A stretch of 33,430 bases of DNA from Terriglobales bacterium (GCA_015654835.1 JAATGG010000137.1:1-33430), one strand, 5' to 3'. Shown: positions 1 through 7,300, counted from the stretch's first letter. Program-made: numbers and translations. Notes: generated by a model from the sequence alone, not told the origin.

Positions 1-68
1 ACCTCTCCACCGCCATTACCGGCGAAACCCTCTATGTGGATTGCGGCTACAACATCATGGGGTTCTAG
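1..68 (+). CDS. fabI: Enoyl-ACP reductase FabI, C-terminal end (partial)
   Basis: Only the last 21 codons and the TAG stop are in the window; the gene begins upstream. The readable frame starts at base 3 and ends ITGETLYVDCGYNIMGF. This matches the C-terminal signature of FabI-type enoyl-[acyl-carrier-protein] reductases, an NADH-dependent short-chain dehydrogenase/reductase that performs the last reduction of each fatty-acid elongation cycle in the cytoplasm. The (V/I)TGE.LYVD.G..IMG ending is distinctive for FabI among SDR enzymes, so the call is fairly firm although no catalytic residue is visible. A CCCTT...AAGGG stem at 84-101 downstream may be a weak terminator. Confidence 0.82.
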   Translation, partial: LSTAITGETLYVDCGYNIMGF

Positions 69-104
69 AAACCTATCCAGAACCCCTTTAGCTGTGAAGG
101 GCAC

Positions 105-174
105 GGGCTTTAGTGGAGGGTACGGGCTTTAGCCCGTACATAAAAGCAATAGGAACCAACGGGGCTTTAGCCCC
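105..174. repeat. Cluster of GGGCTTTAG palindromic repeats
   Basis: Three copies of GGGCTTTAG lie at 105-113, 124-132 and 162-170. The second is the centre of a 7-bp hairpin (121-138, TACGGGC-TTTA-GCCCGTA) and the third of a 5-bp hairpin (161-174, GGGGC-TTTA-GCCCC). They occupy the non-coding gap after fabI and have no coding potential. From memory, such GGGCTTTAGCCC elements are common between genes in soil acidobacteria, but this was not checked. Together with the 246-315 repeat they account for most of the 300-base gap before the acetyltransferase. Confidence 0.65.
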
Positions 175-245
175 TGAGGGAAGTTTTTCAAGGACTCGAT
201 CCGAAGAATATCCCTTGGCCGAGCGCGGTTTAGTCTTTCCATTTG

Positions 246-315
246 AGTGGCAATTTCCTCAAGAAATTGCCACCTTGCACGATGCCAGAGATGTTCATAA
301 GTGAATCGAAAACGC
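246..315. repeat. Dispersed palindromic repeat, copy A
   Basis: This 70-base stretch is matched at 67 of 70 positions by 26877-26946, more than 26 kb away. Its core at 247-273 is a hairpin, GTGGCAATTT...AAATTGCCAC. The repeat contains the GTG at 301, so the longer reading frame of the following acetyltransferase starts inside repeat DNA and is probably not the true start. The left terminal inverted repeat seen in the 26833-26951 copy is not recognisable here, so this is a partial or decayed copy. Confidence 0.85.
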
Positions 316-369
316 CCCAGAACTAGCGGATCGCACCCAATCGCGCTGCAACACCCGCGGGGACTGCGC

Positions 370-1014
370 ATGAAAACCGGCTCATTGACGATCCATAGAA
401 TCGATCGCAGTGCGGACCCTGCATTCGCCGGCCTCGCAAGCATCTACACCGAGGCCCACCCCGCAAGCGAGCGAAAAAGCATCGGCTTGCTCGCCGCCAT
501 GATCCAGCGTCCGGAATATCTCTTTCTGGCCGCCTCTGAAGAAAGCCGCGTCGTCGGCTTTGCGATTGTTCTCTGCTTTCCCCAGTCCAGCGCCTGTCTG
601 TTGGAGTATCTCGCCATCGCGCAGGACCGGAGAAGCCACGGCCTCGGACAATCTCTCTTCACCCAAGTGGCAACGCTCCCCGAAGTCGCAGGCCGCTATC
701 TGCTCATCGAAGTAGATTCCAATCCGCCGCAAGCCGCACCAAACCCCAGCAACGCCAGGAGAAAAGCATTCTACCGCAAGCTCGGCTGCCGGCAGATCGA
801 GGGACTCGCCTACATCATGCCCCCCGTCTCGCTCTCCGCGCCTCCCCCGATGGAGATGCTCGTCTACAAATCGCCCCTGCCCGCATTCATCGGGCAAGCG
901 CATCTTCGTGAATGGCTGCAGTGCTGTTATGTCGAAGTCTATGGAAGAGCGGCAGACGACCGCCGCATCGATTCCATGCTCCAAGGCCTGCCCCAAAACC
1001 TGCGCCTTGCCTGA
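370..1014 (+). CDS. GNAT-family N-acetyltransferase
   Basis: A 214-residue protein resembling GNAT acetyltransferases, which move an acetyl group from acetyl-CoA to an amine. The core is around residues 20-160: strand SRVVGFAIVLCF, strand LEYLAIAQDRRSHGLGQSLF with the R/Q-x-x-G-x-G/A-type acetyl-CoA loop (RRSHGLG), and a later FYRKLGCRQIEGLAY segment typical of the last helix and strand. The ATG at 370 is preferred over the in-frame GTG at 301 because the latter lies in a dispersed repeat; GGGGAC sits about 5-10 bases upstream of the ATG. The substrate cannot be told. The C-terminal 50 residues extend beyond the usual GNAT fold. The gene abuts the convergent merC-like gene with no spacer. Confidence 0.75.
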   Translation: MKTGSLTIHRIDRSADPAFAGLASIYTEAHPASERKSIGLLAAMIQRPEYLFLAASEESRVVGFAIVLCFPQSSACLLEYLAIAQDRRSHGLGQSLFTQVATLPEVAGRYLLIEVDSNPPQAAPNPSNARRKAFYRKLGCRQIEGLAYIMPPVSLSAPPPMEMLVYKSPLPAFIGQAHLREWLQCCYVEVYGRAADDRRIDSMLQGLPQNLRLA

Positions 1015-1464
1015 TCACCCCTCGCACGAGTCGCAGGTCCTGCAATGATTGCAGAATGTGTGATTGATGCGATGGGCCGCGATCATAAACCCGCTGCCCG
1101 CAAACGTGATCAACACCTCGGCCCGGTGCGACGGCAGGGCATTGCCCCAATAAGCTCCGGCAAAAATCAACGCCAGTCCCACCGCCATCAAACCCATCAC
1201 CCGCCTGCGCCGGTGGCGGCGATAGCCGTTGACCAGCGCGATGGCCCCCAGCGCCGCAATCACAAGGGCCAGCGCGCGGTGCGTCCACTCCTCCGACGGC
1301 AAAAAGTGCGCCGAAACAGCCGAAATAGACAACACGATCGGCGTCAGCAGGCAGTGAACCACGCAGAGCGACGAGGTCCAGACGCCCAGCCTGTCGGCCG
1401 GAATCGCCAGGAGCCGGCTAGTCAATTGTTCGGTAAGTTGAGCGGGTGGGGATGTTTTCTGCAT
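1015..1464 (-). CDS. MerC-domain membrane protein
   Basis: A 149-residue protein with four predicted hydrophobic helices. It contains the MerC pattern SSLCVVHCLLTPI near residues 32-44, a Cys-x3-Cys pair in the first membrane helix, and a Cys/His-rich tail, HTFCNHCRTCDSC. MerC proteins are inner-membrane carriers classically linked to mercuric-ion uptake in mer operons. No merR, merA or merT is nearby, so a general thiophilic-metal or unknown role is as likely. It follows a CDF-like gene on the same strand 66 bases away, and its stop is adjacent to the stop of the convergent acetyltransferase. No Shine-Dalgarno precedes the ATG; a -10-like TATAGT ends 11 bases before it, suggesting a very short leader. 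Confidence 0.78.
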   Translation of the reverse strand: MQKTSPPAQLTEQLTSRLLAIPADRLGVWTSSLCVVHCLLTPIVLSISAVSAHFLPSEEWTHRALALVIAALGAIALVNGYRRHRRRRVMGLMAVGLALIFAGAYWGNALPSHRAEVLITFAGSGFMIAAHRINHTFCNHCRTCDSCEG

Positions 1465-1475
1465 GGCTCGGTCAG

Positions 1476-1502
1476 ACTATAGCATCTCGGCAGAGGTGTA
1501 AA
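1476..1502 (-). promoter_or_regulatory. Candidate promoter of the MerC-like gene, near-leaderless
   Basis: Reading the minus strand, TTTACA (1502-1497) is followed after 15 bases by TATAGT (1481-1476). The implied start of transcription, near 1469, is only about five bases from the ATG, and no Shine-Dalgarno lies between. The spacer is shorter than the usual 17 bases, so the -35 assignment is weak; the -10 is better. Confidence 0.35.
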
Positions 1503-1530
1503 CCGCCACCCGCTCCCAACGGTCCAGCCC

Positions 1531-2184
1531 TCAGCAGCAGCCGCAGCCCTCGCCGCGCCAGGTCCGCCGCCCTTCGATCACCAGAAGCGGCACAGCCGCC
1601 AGCGCCGCCACCGTATCCACCCAGGCAACGTGCCACAGCGCGTAGCTCGCCAGCCCCGCCAGGGTCACCGCCGCCAGATAGGCGCAGGTAGCCGATTGCG
1701 CCGCATCCGCAGCCAGTGCCCGGTCGTTGAGAGCGCGTGCCTGCCTGCGCTTCAGCCATGCCAGCACCGGCATCGCCACCAGCGCCGCCGCCGTGATCCC
1801 AATGCCCAGGTAGCTGGTTTCCACCGGCGTTCGATAGCCCAGCACCGCAATGCCCACCACCACCGCCGCCAGCACAAACAGCAGCACCGCCGCCGACCGC
1901 GCCGCATATTCTTTCTTGAGAGGGAAGCGCGGCAAAAACTGCAGCAGCACCACGGTTGCGGAAAACAACTCCACCAGGCTGTCCGAACCAAAGGCCAGCA
2001 GCGCCGCGCTATGCGCCCGCCGTGCAGCCAGCAATGAGACGGCGCACTCCACCGTCATCCAGCCCAGGGTAATGCATTGCAGCCACGCCACCTGGGTTGA
2101 GAGCCCGGGACGAGAACCACCGGCAGGCGCGCAGCACCCCTTGCCGCAAACAACTTCACCGCCGGCATGGAGAGATGTGCTCAT
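1531..2184 (-). CDS. CDF-like cation transporter (transmembrane domain only)
   Basis: A 217-residue protein with about six hydrophobic segments, resembling the transmembrane part of cation diffusion facilitators; it lacks the cytoplasmic C-terminal metal-binding domain of full-length family members. Recognisable segments are FGSDSLVELFSA (TM2-like) and ALAADAAQSATCAYL (TM5-like). The HxxxD pairs that bind zinc in typical CDF proteins appear as DxxxE and QxxxC, so the metal or direction may differ. Both ends are cysteine-rich (VCGKGCCAP near residue 15, GCGCC at the C terminus), which would suit binding of soft metals. It lies 69 bases after tsaE, separated by a hairpin, and 66 bases before the MerC-like gene, so the last two may form a metal-handling pair. 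Specificity is inference. Confidence 0.68.
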   Translation of the reverse strand: MSTSLHAGGEVVCGKGCCAPAGGSRPGLSTQVAWLQCITLGWMTVECAVSLLAARRAHSAALLAFGSDSLVELFSATVVLLQFLPRFPLKKEYAARSAAVLLFVLAAVVVGIAVLGYRTPVETSYLGIGITAAALVAMPVLAWLKRRQARALNDRALAADAAQSATCAYLAAVTLAGLASYALWHVAWVDTVAALAAVPLLVIEGRRTWRGEGCGCC

Positions 2185-2219
2185 CGATTTCCCGCAACCG
2201 CCCGCAGAACGGCGCTATA

Positions 2220-2252
2220 GCAATTTCGGAATGCGTGTATTCCGAAAATTGC
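2220..2252. repeat. Palindrome with GCAATTT arms after tsaE
   Basis: GCAATTTCGGAAT (2220-2232) pairs with ATTCCGAAAATTGC (2239-2252), giving a 13-bp stem with one bulged A and a six-base loop. The outer bases CTATAG and CCTAG flank it, and the tsaE stop codon is inside that CTAG. It could act as a terminator for tsaE, though no clear T-run follows. Its arms resemble the cores at 246-273, 11760-11785 and 26878-26904, so it may belong to the same repeat family. Confidence 0.6.
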
Positions 2253-2253
2253 C

Positions 2254-2730
2254 CTAGCCCTCTTTCAGCGTGACCGTAATCTTCCGTGCATCTCCACCCT
2301 CCGAGGTGATGGAGATTTCCCCCGTCGCCCGCTTGCGGATGCTCTTGAACTTGTCGCCCCACTCGATCAGCACCAACGCGTCGGGGGTCATCAGCTCATC
2401 CAGTCCCAGCGTCTCCAGTTGCCGCTCGCCTTCCAGGCGATAGACGTCCAGGTGATAGAGCTTCATCGGCTTGCCGTCGAGCGCGCCGTCGTATTCATGC
2501 AGCAGCGTGAAGGTCGGGCTCGTCACCTCGTCGGGATCAGCCGCGTCCAGAGCCTGCGCAATGCCCTTCACCAGCGTCGTCTTGCCCGTCCCCAGGTCGC
2601 CGCGCAGCAGCAGCAGTTGCGGCGGCTTCAACAGATGAACCAGCTTGCGGCCTACTTCGATGGTATCCGCGCCGCTTTTTGTCGTGAACTCGTGAATCCT
2701 GCCTTCGGCGGGTGGGGCGACCTTGGTCAT
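2254..2730 (-). CDS. tsaE: tRNA threonylcarbamoyladenosine biosynthesis ATPase TsaE
   Basis: A 158-residue P-loop ATPase. Walker A is GDLGTGKTT at residues 44-52, followed by the family segments VTSPTFTLLHEYDG, LYHLDVYRLEG and ALVLIEWGDKF. TsaE acts in the cytoplasm with TsaB and TsaD to transfer the threonylcarbamoyl group to A37 of ANN-decoding tRNAs. Its ATG overlaps the nnrD stop codon by four bases (ATGA), so the two are almost certainly translationally coupled. The nnrD-tsaE pairing is frequent in bacteria. Length is normal for the family and all key motifs are present. Confidence 0.93.
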   Translation of the reverse strand: MTKVAPPAEGRIHEFTTKSGADTIEVGRKLVHLLKPPQLLLLRGDLGTGKTTLVKGIAQALDAADPDEVTSPTFTLLHEYDGALDGKPMKLYHLDVYRLEGERQLETLGLDELMTPDALVLIEWGDKFKSIRKRATGEISITSEGGDARKITVTLKEG

Positions 2731-4382
2731 TCTGCTGCCTCATGCGAGGCCCTCGCCGGTGACAACTCCCCCGGCAGCCCCTGCAACCAAACATACCCGT
2801 TCGTGGTGCGTGAACGAAAGCGAAAAGCCTGAGAAAAATGCGCCAGGCTATCCGTCGCAAGAAACGTGTGCTCGTCGGCGCCGCGCACAGCCAGGTCGGC
2901 GGCAAGCCCATGCAAAAACACTGCGGCCTCCACAGCCCGCCCCGCATCGTCGGGGTGCTGCGCCAGCAGTCCGGCCACCATGCCCGTAAGCAGGTCGCCG
3001 CTGCCCCCCTTGGCCATGCCGGGGTTGCCGGTCGTGTTCACGGCCACCCGCCCCTCGGGGTGAGCGATCAGCGTGCGCGCTCCCTTCAATACCAGCGTAA
3101 CGCCATTCTTCCGGGCAAAGCTGCTGGCGACCTCCAGCCGGTTGGCCTGCACCTCGGCGGTCGGAATCCCGGCCAGCCGCGCCATTTCGCCCGGATGCGG
3201 CGTCAACACCACCGTGCGCCCGCCCTTCACCAGCGTAGGAAAAAAGTCGGGATTGGCGGCCAGAATATTGAGCGCATCCGCATCGATCACCGCTGGCATC
3301 TCGGTCGCCGCCAGCAAACCGAGCGTAAATTTCACCGTATCCGCACTTTGCCCCAGTCCCGGCCCAATCGCCAGCACGCTCTTTCCCACCGTGAAAGCCG
3401 CCAGAAGCTCGGGTGCCAGGTTCTCCGGCGTAATCTGCCCGGCCGTGTTGGCCAACAGCGGCCACGTCATCAGCTCCGCCGCAAACGCCGCCGTCGCCCC
3501 CAGTGCGGGTGCGGGCACAGCCGCCGTCACCAGCCCCGCCCCCACGCGCATGGCCGCCAGCGACGCCATCGCCGGCGCGCCCGCCTTGCCGCCTGACGAG
3601 CCAAACGAACCGCCCACCACCAGCACATGGCCGAACTTGCCTTTATTGGCCTCGGTGGCCCGTGGAGCGTGCGTCAGCTCCTGTGCCGACCCGGCCCACT
3701 CCATGCCCAGCGTTGAAACAATCGCTTCGTCCGGCGAGCCAATCGGCGCCACCACCACCGGCTGCTCCCAGCCCCGCGTCAACTGCCCAAAAACATGCGC
3801 CGGCTTGGGCGCTGTGAACGTGATGACCGCATCGGCGGGAAACACCGGTCCCTCCACCGCCGCGCTGGTCGCATCCGCCGCCCAGCCGGAAGGCAGATCG
3901 ACCGCCACCACCGCCGCACGGCTGCCCTTGATCCAGTCGAGCGCAGCCAGCGCCAGGCCTTTCAGCGGAGGCGCAAACCCGGTGCCCACCAGCGCATCCA
4001 GAATCACATCGGCCTCAAGAGCGCGACCGTGCGCCGCCAACTCTTCAGCCGTATCGACCGCATGAATCGCGCCATGATCGCACGCCGCCAGTTCCTGCCA
4101 CGCCTGCGCCGCATCGCCCTTCAACGCCGCCGGAGTGCTCAGCAGAAACGTGGTCACTTCAAGCCCCGCAGCACCCAGCAGCCGCGCCGCCATCATGCCG
4201 TCTCCACCATTGTTGCCGCGCCCGCAAAGCACCGTCACCCGTTTGGCCCGCGGATACTGCTGCCGCACAAACGCCGCAATCGACGCGGCAGCCCCCCGCA
4301 TCAGCTCCAGTGATGGAATACCGAACCGCTCCGTGGTGGCACGGTCGCAAGCCTGCATTTCGGCAGCCGCAAGAACACGCAT
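2727..4382 (-). CDS. nnrD: Bifunctional NAD(P)H-hydrate epimerase / ADP-dependent dehydratase
   Basis: A 551-residue fusion that repairs damaged NADHX and NADPHX. The N-terminal domain (about 1-220) is the epimerase (YjeF_N/NnrE), with LCGRGNNGGDGMMAARLL and the VAVDLPSGW motif. The C-terminal domain (about 235-515) is the ADP-dependent dehydratase (NnrD), with KFGHVLVVGGSFGSSGGK, IGPGLGQS, VIDADALN, LTPHPGEMARL and the nucleotide-binding NTTGNPGMAKGGSGDLLTG. It belongs to the soluble cytoplasmic YjeF-type family. A tail of about 35 residues beyond the domain (SRTTNGYVWLQG...) is extra. It is followed by overlapping tsaE and lies 54 bases after mntH on the same strand; a small GC-rich hairpin in that gap may separate the units. 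Confidence 0.95.
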   Translation of the reverse strand: MRVLAAAEMQACDRATTERFGIPSLELMRGAAASIAAFVRQQYPRAKRVTVLCGRGNNGGDGMMAARLLGAAGLEVTTFLLSTPAALKGDAAQAWQELAACDHGAIHAVDTAEELAAHGRALEADVILDALVGTGFAPPLKGLALAALDWIKGSRAAVVAVDLPSGWAADATSAAVEGPVFPADAVITFTAPKPAHVFGQLTRGWEQPVVVAPIGSPDEAIVSTLGMEWAGSAQELTHAPRATEANKGKFGHVLVVGGSFGSSGGKAGAPAMASLAAMRVGAGLVTAAVPAPALGATAAFAAELMTWPLLANTAGQITPENLAPELLAAFTVGKSVLAIGPGLGQSADTVKFTLGLLAATEMPAVIDADALNILAANPDFFPTLVKGGRTVVLTPHPGEMARLAGIPTAEVQANRLEVASSFARKNGVTLVLKGARTLIAHPEGRVAVNTTGNPGMAKGGSGDLLTGMVAGLLAQHPDDAGRAVEAAVFLHGLAADLAVRGADEHTFLATDSLAHFSQAFRFRSRTTNGYVWLQGLPGELSPARASHEAAE

Positions 4383-4407
4383 GTCTACTATGTTAGCGGG
4401 TCAGGGA

Positions 4408-4422
4408 GCGGGGTTGCCCCGC
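4408..4422 (-). terminator. Small GC hairpin between mntH and nnrD
   Basis: GCGGGG-TTG-CCCCGC forms a six-bp stem with a three-base loop, 15 bases after the mntH stop on the minus strand. No T-run follows, so it is at best a weak terminator or attenuator ahead of nnrD. Confidence 0.35.
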
Positions 4423-4436
4423 CCCAGGCGCAGCCC

Positions 4437-5768
4437 TTACTTGCCCTGCACCATCTGCAGCACGAACCAGCCGTTCAAAACCGCGATCAGGACCGCGCAG
4501 CCCCACGAAAGCACCTTCAGCCACGGCGCATTCACAAATTCGCCCATCTTCTTGCGGTTTCCCGTAATCAGCACCAGCGGAACCACCGCGAAACTGAGTT
4601 GCAATGACAAAATCACCTGGCTCAGCAGCAGCAGTTTCTCCGTTCCCTCTTCGCCGTTGATCGCCACCACGATAATCGTCGGAATAATCGCGATGGACCG
4701 CGTAATCAGCCGGCGCACCCACGGCGACAGCTTGATGTGGATGAAGCCCTCCATCACCACCTGCCCCGCCAGCGTGCCGGTGATCGAGGAGTTCTGCCCC
4801 GAGGCCAGCAGCGCCACCGCAAACAGCGTGCTCGCCCCCACCGTGCCCACCAGCGGACTCAGCAGCTTATAGGCATCTTCAATCGCCGCCACCTCAAAGT
4901 GGCCGCTGCGATGGAACACCGCCGCCGCCACAATCAAAATGGCCGCATTCACAAACAACGCCACCGTCAGCGCCAGCGCCGAGTCGATATTGGCCATCCA
5001 CACCGCCTCGCGCTTGCCCTCCGGCGTCCGCGGATAGCGGCGGCTCTGCACAATCGAGGAGTGCAGATAAAGATTGTGCGGCATCACCGTCGCGCCCAGC
5101 ATCCCCACCGCGATATACAGCATGTCGGGATTGGCGATGATCGAGCGCGAGGGAATCAGCAGGCTGCGCAGCGCCGGCCAATACTCCGGCTTCGACAGGA
5201 ACATCTGCACGCCGAACAGCGCCAGAATCGTCCCGATCAGCGCAATCACCAGCGCTTCCACATAGCGGAATCCCCACCGCTGCAGCAGCAGGATCAACAG
5301 CACATCGGTGCCCGTGATCAGCACGCCAAACAGCAGCGGAATCCCAAACAGCAGTTGCAGCGCAATCGCCGAACCGATCACTTCGGCCAGATCGCAGGCC
5401 GCAATCGCGATCTCCGCCATCAGCCACAGCGCGAAACTCGTCCAGCGCCCCGCGCTCTCCCGGCAAATCTGCGCCAGGTCGCGCTCCGTCGCCACTCCCA
5501 GCTTCAGCGCCAGGCTTTGCAGCAGAATGGCGATCAGGTTCGACGCCATGATGACGAACAGCAGCGTATAGCCGAACCGCGATCCGCCCGCAATGTCCGT
5601 CGCCCAGTTGCCGGGGTCCATATACCCCACCGAGATCAGAAACCCGGGCCCGAGAAAGCCCAGCAACCGCCGCCAATAAAACGGCGAACTCGATACGCGG
5701 ACGCTCGAATGCACCTCCGGCAGAGAAGGTTCCGTGTTTTCGATCTGAGATGTGGATTCTGTGGCCAT
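4437..5768 (-). CDS. mntH: Nramp-family divalent metal transporter (MntH-like)
   Basis: A 443-residue inner-membrane proton-coupled importer of Mn(2+) and possibly Fe(2+). The TM1 metal-site motif is VGYMDPGNWATD and the TM6 motif is GATVMPHNLYLH; both contain the residues that bind the metal in Nramp structures (Asp and Asn of DPGN, Met of MPHN). About eleven hydrophobic helices are visible and the N terminus is cytoplasmic and polar. A TTG codon directly precedes the chosen ATG. The neighbour upstream on the same strand is an mntR-like regulator 81 bases away, with a palindrome over the mntH promoter, so manganese-dependent repression is likely. There is no strong Shine-Dalgarno (CCCCACTTATTG before ATG). 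Confidence 0.92.
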   Translation of the reverse strand: MATESTSQIENTEPSLPEVHSSVRVSSSPFYWRRLLGFLGPGFLISVGYMDPGNWATDIAGGSRFGYTLLFVIMASNLIAILLQSLALKLGVATERDLAQICRESAGRWTSFALWLMAEIAIAACDLAEVIGSAIALQLLFGIPLLFGVLITGTDVLLILLLQRWGFRYVEALVIALIGTILALFGVQMFLSKPEYWPALRSLLIPSRSIIANPDMLYIAVGMLGATVMPHNLYLHSSIVQSRRYPRTPEGKREAVWMANIDSALALTVALFVNAAILIVAAAVFHRSGHFEVAAIEDAYKLLSPLVGTVGASTLFAVALLASGQNSSITGTLAGQVVMEGFIHIKLSPWVRRLITRSIAIIPTIIVVAINGEEGTEKLLLLSQVILSLQLSFAVVPLVLITGNRKKMGEFVNAPWLKVLSWGCAVLIAVLNGWFVLQMVQGK

Positions 5769-5805
5769 CAATAAGTGGGGAATTCAAAAGCCGTACGTGC
5801 GTTTC

Positions 5806-5835
5806 AGTATGGCACAGCTAGTTAACTATGGTTAA
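5806..5835 (-). promoter_or_regulatory. mntH promoter with MntR-type operator
   Basis: On the minus strand an extended -10 (TG-C-CATACT, hexamer 5811-5806) lies about 38 bases before the mntH ATG. The -35 region at 17-bp spacing is covered by the inverted repeat TTAAC-CATA-GTTAA (5835-5822). A palindrome overlapping the -35 and spacer is the usual position for repression. DtxR/MntR-family operators are AT-rich palindromes with TTA/TAA-type half-sites, and the adjacent gene encodes such a regulator. The match to a specific MntR consensus was not tested. Confidence 0.55.
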
Positions 5836-5849
5836 TAAAACTTCGTAAT

Positions 5850-6527
5850 TTAAATTGACTGCGTTGATTCCGCCCGCAGCCACACCGCCTCCGCAGCCGG
5901 CTTCCCCACCTTGGCAATGCCCGCAGGTAGCTCAATCGAAATCGTTTGATCGTAGTTCCTGCTCACCACCCGCAACCCCTGGTTGGGGCCGATGCCAACC
6001 TGATGCAAAAAAAGCAGCAGCTCCGGATCGCGCTCATGCAGGCTCGTCACCCGGTAGCGCTTCCCCTCCACGGCTTCCGATAGCTGCAGTTCGCCGCGCT
6101 GCCTGCGCGTGGCCGGCTTCTCGGGCAACACCGAGTTGCCGTGCGGACAAGCCCCGCCCTCGCCCAGCTTCTCGCGCAGCTTGGCTTCGAAGGCCGGCGA
6201 AACAGCATGTTCCAGCCGCTCGGCCTCTTCGTGGATCGCGTACCACTCCATCCCGAAAATTTCGCTCAGCATCCGCTCGATCAAGTGATGGCGCAGCGCC
6301 GTGCGGTAGGCGGTCTCCCGCCCCGTCGCGGTCAACCGCACAATGCCGTCTTCCCCCACTTCCACATAGCCGTCCCGCTTCAGCCGCTTGAGCGCCATCG
6401 TCACCGCCGGCGCCGAAACCTCAAGCCAGTGCGCCAGTGTCGCCGGAATTACCTGGTGGCCCTCGGACTCAGCCTCCAGAACGGCCTTCAGATAATTCTC
6501 TTTCGAGACGTAAATGCTGTCTTTCAT
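5850..6527 (-). CDS. mntR: DtxR/MntR-family metal-dependent repressor
   Basis: A 225-residue regulator with three parts: an N-terminal winged helix (about 1-65, with VSAPAVTMALKRLKRDGYV as recognition region), a metal-binding and dimerisation domain (about 66-135) and a C-terminal FeoA/SH3-like domain (about 150-220). The segment AIHEEAERLEHAVS has Glu where DtxR has its Cys102, giving the ExxEH arrangement of manganese-sensing MntR. However, the N-terminal Asp and Glu ligands of B. subtilis MntR (Asp8, Glu11) correspond to Asn and Lys in SKENYLKAV, so the site is not the textbook one. It lies directly upstream of mntH on the same strand, which favours control of manganese or iron uptake. GGGGA about 11 bases before the ATG is a plausible ribosome site. 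Confidence 0.87.
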   Translation of the reverse strand: MKDSIYVSKENYLKAVLEAESEGHQVIPATLAHWLEVSAPAVTMALKRLKRDGYVEVGEDGIVRLTATGRETAYRTALRHHLIERMLSEIFGMEWYAIHEEAERLEHAVSPAFEAKLREKLGEGGACPHGNSVLPEKPATRRQRGELQLSEAVEGKRYRVTSLHERDPELLLFLHQVGIGPNQGLRVVSRNYDQTISIELPAGIAKVGKPAAEAVWLRAESTQSI

Positions 6528-6754
6528 CTTGATGCTGTCCCCAGTTTAACCGGGAAATCCCCCCGCCATTCCCGAATAGGAAGGTTCCTCGCAGACTGTC
6601 CCGATCCCCTTTCCATCCCCCAGAATCATAGCCTCTTCCCGTCCCTAAAATACCCGCCGCGTCGATACCCACTTCGACGGCCGGTTTTCAGCCTCTCTCC
6701 CAAGAGGTCCACCGGGTCCGGGTCACAAGATTCGCGGTTCGGAGGAAAAATCGA

Positions 6755-7153
6755 ATGTATGGATGGCAGGATTCCTACAGCGTTGGCGTGCAGGCGTTCG
6801 ACAAGGCTCACCAGCGGCTCTTCGTCTACTTCAACGACTTTTATTCGGCGCTGCGCGACGGCAGGTCCCAGGATCAGGTCGCGACGATTCTCGAACAGAC
6901 CTACGCCTACACCAATCAACACTTCGAAAGCGAAGAACGCTGGCTTGCCCAAAAGAACGATCCCGATCTCGCCGCGCACAAAGAACAACATCGCAAATTT
7001 CAAGAGCAGATCGAGAAGCTCATCGCCGAAAATAAGGCCGGAAAGATCGGCCTCAGCAGTTCCATCAGCAAGGTCCTGCGCGAGTGGCTCTCCGGCCATA
7101 TCATGCAGACCGACCGGAAATATGCAGCCCGCTACCACCTGAAAAGCAAATAG
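6755..7153 (+). CDS. Bacteriohemerythrin
   Basis: A 132-residue single-domain hemerythrin. All di-iron ligands are present: His19 (AHQRL), His56 and Glu60 (HFESEE), His75 and His79 (HKEQH), and His115 with Asp120 (HIMQTD). Such cytoplasmic proteins bind O2, and some are implicated in O2 delivery, NO handling or protection of iron proteins. The start is well supported by GGAGG seven to eleven bases upstream of the ATG. Convergent hcp, encoding a nitric-oxide-associated protein, is the next gene, and mntR lies divergently upstream. A 6-bp inverted repeat, CGTCGA-N8-TCGACG (6660-6679), sits in the upstream region and could be an operator; nothing else was recognised there. Confidence 0.93.
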   Translation: MYGWQDSYSVGVQAFDKAHQRLFVYFNDFYSALRDGRSQDQVATILEQTYAYTNQHFESEERWLAQKNDPDLAAHKEQHRKFQEQIEKLIAENKAGKIGLSSSISKVLREWLSGHIMQTDRKYAARYHLKSK

Positions 7154-7189
7154 CCTCCCCGAAGCCAGTCGTCGGCCCTCTGTCTCCCC

Positions 7190-7218
7190 CGGCAGGATGA
7201 TTGGCCGATCTCCTGCCG
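7190..7218. terminator. Hairpin between convergent bacteriohemerythrin and hcp
   Basis: CGGCAGGA (7190-7197) pairs exactly with TCCTGCCG (7211-7218); GAT/ATC inside could extend the stem with one bulge. It lies between two gene ends, so it may stop transcription from both sides. There is no T-run on either side. Confidence 0.5.
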
Positions 7219-7300
7219 CATGGTTCATCTGCACGGTCCATCCGCGCGAGAGAGACAGAGTTCGTGCGCATTCCCCATAAAGCCCGGCGCAACGTCTTCC

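Noticed and set aside
301..369. Longer N terminus of the acetyltransferase from GTG 301
   Set aside because: The extension begins inside a dispersed repeat and has no similarity to GNAT proteins; ATG 370 fits better.
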